Part shown: piece after piece, positions 60,070 through 64,000 of the stretch
Position numbering within the stretch: position 1 is the first letter of the stretch
Layout of the letters: the number at the start of each line of letters is the position of its first letter
NCBI RefSeq assembly: GCF_020509005.1
Contig: NC_063014.1
Coordinates: forward strand, 2,790,001 to 2,854,000
DNA: 64,000 bases
Source of the DNA: Fulvia fulva
Taxonomy: Eukaryota > Ascomycota > Dothideomycetes > Mycosphaerellales > Mycosphaerellaceae
Reading direction: 5' to 3'
Notes under the pieces: model-generated
Databases searched by the model: none
The model's input: the letters and a program-made list of their open reading frames with translations, nothing else
What the model was told of the DNA's origin: nothing
Made by a program: the position numbers and the translations under genes

Positions 60070-61044
60070 TCGCGCCGTTAGCGAAGATCTAAAACTAATA
60101 CCTAAGGAAGGTTACTAGGTATATAAGTCGATACTAATAAGGATACTTAAGTACGAGACCGCTATACCGCCGATCGACCTATATATCTAGGGACTACGGA
60201 CCTCCTACTTAGGCAAGTCGGTATAGTACCTAGTATAGAAGGTCATCGCTAGTATAGTCGTAAGGGCCCGTAAATTAGTACTAGCGTAGAAGGGTATTCG
60301 ACCCGGGAACGAGCCGAACTACCGGGTAAGGGACGAATAGCTAGTAATACGATAGGAGGGTAAGAAATCGTTTATAGAGCAACTATAGAAAGAGAGGTAG
60401 AACAACTAGGTTATAGGGTATAGTAGACGCCCTTAGCTAGCGGGATAACCTAAGGAATAGTTAGCTACGAAATCCGCGGTTAAGTATCCCCTAAAGCTTA
60501 TCTACTACCGCCTTACGAGGGTATAGAGTAGTATAGTAACCTAACTACAAAGCGAACATATCGGCCTCTAGGGGTACCTATTATAGGGGAAGGTTCTAGA
60601 ATACACGAATACTAGCTACCCCTACGGCTATTACTCCTAGAATATACGGTACCTACTCCTCGTCTATCTAAGGTAGTCGCTAGGAAGGGGGGAGTAGATA
60701 GTAAAGGCGAGGAACCGGACGATTAGGGTACTTCTTAATAACGTTAAGGACTTCGGCGTATTACGAACGAGATACTAGAGAAGGGCTAGCTAGAATAGTA
60801 TTGCCTAGTAGGGGTAGTATAGGAAGAGAGGATACGGCGTAGCGCGACGAGACCGGCTAGAAGCGGGGGCTAACGGGGTAGTAATATAGACTATATACGT
60901 TTAGAGGGAAAGCTAATCTAGATAAGGAGGAGTCGGGGGCGGGAAGGGTTTTTACCTTATTCGGGTTTCCCTTTATATATAATAATAGATATATACCTAT
61001 ATAGGCCGAATAGGGTCCTAGAATAGAAGAATAACAAATCTATC
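60070..61044 (+). mobile_element. LINE fragment (segment 3), ORF2 C-terminus and 3' tail
   Basis: Resumes the LINE exactly after the solo LTR duplication ('CCGTTAGCGAAGATCTAAAA', matching 'PLAKIQN'). It runs through the ORF2 C-terminus and 3' UTR to a tail ending in ATCTATCT at about 61030-61044. It is the inverted equivalent of 36137-37105 and 40403-41132. Confidence 0.85.
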
Positions 61045-61427
61045 TATAATATATAGTCTATTTTTAAAATACCCTTTATAAGCCCGTATAATAACTTTCT
61101 TTACTTCTAGCGTAATAGATAATACCTCTACGAACTTATAAAGAGCTTATAGTACGTATATACGACAATTGCGACCTCGTTATCGCTAGCACGTGACTAG
61201 GCTAAGATCAGTTCTTATAGTACGCCGACAGACTATAAGCTACGCAGGGTGGTGGAACGTTCCATCCAAGCAAACACGCTGACATGTTAGGCACAGTAGT
61301 GGGGAATTCTGGCCCATGTGTAGATCATCTGTCACTAACGGAACCCTGCATTTCTTCGAGCATGCACATTGTCTTTGAATCTTTTCGTGTAGCACATAAC
61401 TTTTCCTTTACCTCCCACTGACCGAAG
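61045..61427. promoter_or_regulatory. Repeat-block edge and desaturase promoter
   Basis: Composition changes from RIP-like to normal around 61200-61240. The following ~190 bases should hold the promoter and leader of the desaturase. No other gene is seen. Confidence 0.45.
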
Positions 61428-62837
61428 ATGGGCATCAAGCCGCCGGAAGGAGAGGGGCTACTTCCTCCGAACCCATACCTCACTCATGCCGACCACATCG
61501 TACTCGACAGTCTGTACAAAGATATACGGCAGGGCACAAAGAACTCGAAGCAAGGACAAAATCATGACCAGGCAGCGCTGGATCACCTTCGTGCGCTGAA
61601 CAACCCTTCACATCCCAAATTCGAGCCGACAGTGCTGTCAATGTACGACAGGAAGGACATCCCACCTTGGATCAACCGCTTCATTCTCGACCCGTATGGC
61701 CGCGTTGCGACCAAGATAGTGCGGCACCCTACCGATGTCGTATTCTTGACACACATACTATGGAATACGCTCATCGCATTGCCGAGCGCGGTATACCTCT
61801 TCTACAACTTCACATATGTACATGCTGTCGCACATGCAGTTCATGCAGTCTGGTGCGCCGGGCCATTCACACTCATGATGCACAACCACATTCACAACCA
61901 CGGTATTCTGGCCAAGTCTTGGAAGATGTTTGACTCTACATTTCCCTATGTACTTGAACCACTCCTGGGACATACATGGGACACGTACTACTACCATCAT
62001 GTGAAGCATCACCATGTGGAGGCAAACGGTACGTATCTGCGCGGTCAAGTTGAAGTTGTCTCTAACGATTCACAAATCAGGCCCCGAAGACCTCTCCTCC
62101 ACGATACGTTACCAAAGAGACGAGCTTCTACACTTCATGCATTACGAGGGAAGATTCTTGTTCCTGGTATGGTATGATTTGCCACAGTACTTCATCAAGA
62201 AGAATCAACCTCTCTTGGCATTGAAGACATTCGCGTCAGAGATCTCCAGTTACATCTTCCTGTACTCCATGGCGAGACTAAGTGGCAAAGCATCGATCTT
62301 TGTCTTCTTCATTCCCCTCTTCTTCATGCGCCTAGCACTGATGATCGGAAATTGGGGCCAGCACGCTTTGGTTGATGAGGTAGAACCAGATCATGACCTG
62401 AGGTCTAGCATCACACTCATTGATGTGCCAGTATGTGTTGTGGGAACACAGCAGAACTCCAAGCACTAACGTATTCACAGAGCAACCGCTTCTGCTTCAA
62501 CGACGGCTACCACACATCGCATCACCTCCACCCGCTTCGGCACTGGCGCGAGCAACCGATCCACTTCATGCAACAAAAGGAGCTATACGCAAATGAAAGG
62601 GCTCTTGTCTTCCACGACATTGACTTCTTCATGATGACAATCAGGCTCTTGTGCAAGGACTATGCAACCCTTGCAGATCACCTCGTACCAATGGGCGATC
62701 AAGCGAACATGACCAAGGCTGAGATCGCGGCGATGTTGAAATCGAAGACGAGAAGATTCACAGAAGAGGAGATACGGCAGAAGTTCAGGAAGAAGGGATT
62801 GTCCTCACAGGCCCAGGTTGTGAAAGATGAGCTTTAG
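61428..62837 (+). CDS. Membrane fatty-acid desaturase (3 exons)
   Basis: Integral-membrane di-iron desaturase. Exons are 61428-62028, 62081-62430 and 62481-62837, with introns of 52 bp (gtacgt..atcag) and 50 bp (gtatgt..actaac..cacag), giving 435 residues with frame kept. The three histidine boxes are 'HNHIHNH' (152-158), 'HHVKHHH' (190-196) and 'HTSHH' (328-332, within 'NDGYHTSHHLHPLRHW'). Hydrophobic segments lie at about 103-150 and 240-285 ('IFVFFIPLFFMRLALMIG'). 'NGPEDLSSTIRYQRD' is restored only after splicing. The substrate and regiospecificity cannot be told from sequence. There is no cytochrome b5 domain. It lies only a few hundred bases from the repeat block yet shows no RIP damage. 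Confidence 0.9.
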
Positions 62838-63296
62838 ACTGTCTGAGCACGTCGAACGCGATACAGGGGGTACCTCTCGAGCCCTCGTGGAGGCACTTGA
62901 GGTACGCAATAGACACTTTCCCAGCAACAAAGGGTCGGGACCTGGTATGTGCCTCCAGTGACTGCTATTTGCAATGTCGGTGCGAGCGCAAGATTTGCGA
63001 TCTCACTGAGCACACATGAGTGTGCAGACCATGCCAAACAGCACATAGTGGCAATTCCAAGAGCTACGGATGAACTGAAATCGCGAACATGGTAGCACAC
63101 AGCGACAGCGGCACATGCAGCCAATCTGCCTCGGAGCACGTGATACATAGGTAGAAGCTCAAACGGCGCAAAGTAGCTCGCATAGACAAAACATGTGGAG
63201 CCTAGATCAGACAGCAAACCAACATGCACAACTCCGACAATATAAAAAAAGAACATCGTCCACATCCAAACCATCATCCAGCTCTAAGAACCCGCT
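62838..63296. other. Intergenic region
   Basis: About 460 bases. A 147-codon minus-strand frame is present, but it is Cys/Val-rich without a recognisable feature and I do not call it. Confidence 0.4.
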
Positions 63297-64000
63297 ATGG
63301 ACAACTCCCAAATCAACACCCCCACATCCACAACCTCAGCACTCAGCCTCAACACCCCAGCCCTCGAATCCGCCCAACCCGACGACCAACGCCAACAACT
63401 CCAAACCCTCCACCAATCCCTCCAAACCTGCCTCCGCGTCCCCACCACCAACCTCGACCTCCGTCGCCGCTCCGGCATAACCCTCCTCAAAAACCCGCCC
63501 TGCGAACCCAAAGAACCTCCTCCAAACCCATGTCCCCACCCTACCAGAAATGCATCTTCACCTACGGCGTCCAAGGCCTCAAAGCACTCTTACAAGCAAT
63601 CTACCACCACTTCTCCATCACATCTGCCTCCTTCACGCCGCAGAAATTCCCCGAACATCTGAAAATGTCCCCACGCCCCAGACCTGCTACGGAGGATCCA
63701 AAGGAATTGCGGCGGTGGGTGGTGTTGAAGCAGTTGGATTGTTTGGAAGCGAGGGATTTGATTGTTAATGCCGCGGATAGGGCGTTGGAGTTTTGTATGA
63801 GTGATGAAGTTGGTCGTCTTGTCACTTTAGGTGATGGCGAGAATACTGAGAGGCATGCCATACCGCCGATTGAGGGGGTGGATGATGCGTGGAGGAGGGA
63901 GATGCTGCAGTATGTGCAGTATGCAGTTTATGCGCTGGCAGTATGGCTGTCTTGCAAATTTGATGGTGCGGGGGTAAAGTTGAGCGAGAGACTTACTATC
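63297..64000 (+). pseudogene. Frameshifted relative of the 32171 gene, running off the window
   Basis: From ATG 63297 one frame gives a Thr/Ser/Pro-rich leader and then 'QLQTLHQSLQTCLRVPTTN', similar to 'LHHLYHSWKELLGTPITST' of the 32171 protein. After about 63480 the similarity moves to the +2 frame: 'YQKCIFTYGVQGLKALLQAI' against 'WLKLLFYGQQAIHALAF', and later 'VDDAWRREMLQYVQYAVYAL' with 'FDGAGVKL' against 'VDDMWRLGSASSMIYCLTNL' with 'FEGADVQLW'. No GT..AG pair between 63470 and 63540 joins the frames, so a frameshift or sequence error is likely. The 3' end lies beyond 64000. Confidence 0.5.

Noticed and set aside
62834..63277. 147-codon minus-strand frame downstream of the desaturase
   Set aside because: Unusual composition, no homology features, and no supporting splice or leader signals.

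Overview
This window is from a filamentous ascomycete nuclear genome, probably Pezizomycotina and perhaps Dothideomycetes (the class is inference). The evidence is short 49-87 bp spliceosomal introns in recognisable genes (SMC2, mitochondrial N-acetylglutamate synthase, a Cdc4-type myosin light chain, a fatty-acid desaturase) and large blocks with the signature of repeat-induced point mutation (RIP). In those blocks CpA/TpG is strongly depleted in favour of TpA, so CAG, CAA and TGG codons have become stops. In 41401-41460 I count 8 TA against 3 CA+TG. In 22501-22560, inside a gene, I count 1 TA against 9 CA+TG.

Layout. (1) 1-12.9 kb is RIP-degraded LTR retrotransposons: the 3' part of a chromodomain Ty3/Gypsy element with its LTR, then a second Ty3/Gypsy element split inside its reverse transcriptase by a complete Ty1/Copia element with a 5-bp target duplication. 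(2) 13.1-14.5 kb has normal base composition and holds an intact DDE transposase gene behind four ~30-bp iterated motifs. (3) 15.2-35.4 kb is a gene-rich segment: a secreted Thr-rich protein, SMC2, ARG2/NAGS, a short-chain dehydrogenase with an in-frame stop, a small membrane protein, several hypothetical proteins, a Cdc4-like light chain, a cluster of three related genes or fragments (30.2-33.0 kb), and a glycosylated single-pass membrane protein. (4) 35.8-61.1 kb is 25 kb of nested, RIP-mutated transposons: three Tad1-like LINE copies or fragments plus one full-length-looking LINE, a Fot1/pogo DNA transposon, two complete Ty3/Gypsy elements and a solo LTR. Many junctions are resolved here by target-site duplications. 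(5) 61.4-64.0 kb is normal sequence again: a three-exon fatty-acid desaturase and a broken fourth member of the 30-33 kb family, running off the end.

The protein-coding genes are ordinary single-copy loci in mixed orientation with no sign of one pathway or cluster. The window is a good record of transposon nesting order. It also shows sharply bounded RIP, with flanking genes mostly spared, apart from two in-frame TAA/TAG triplets that deserve checking.
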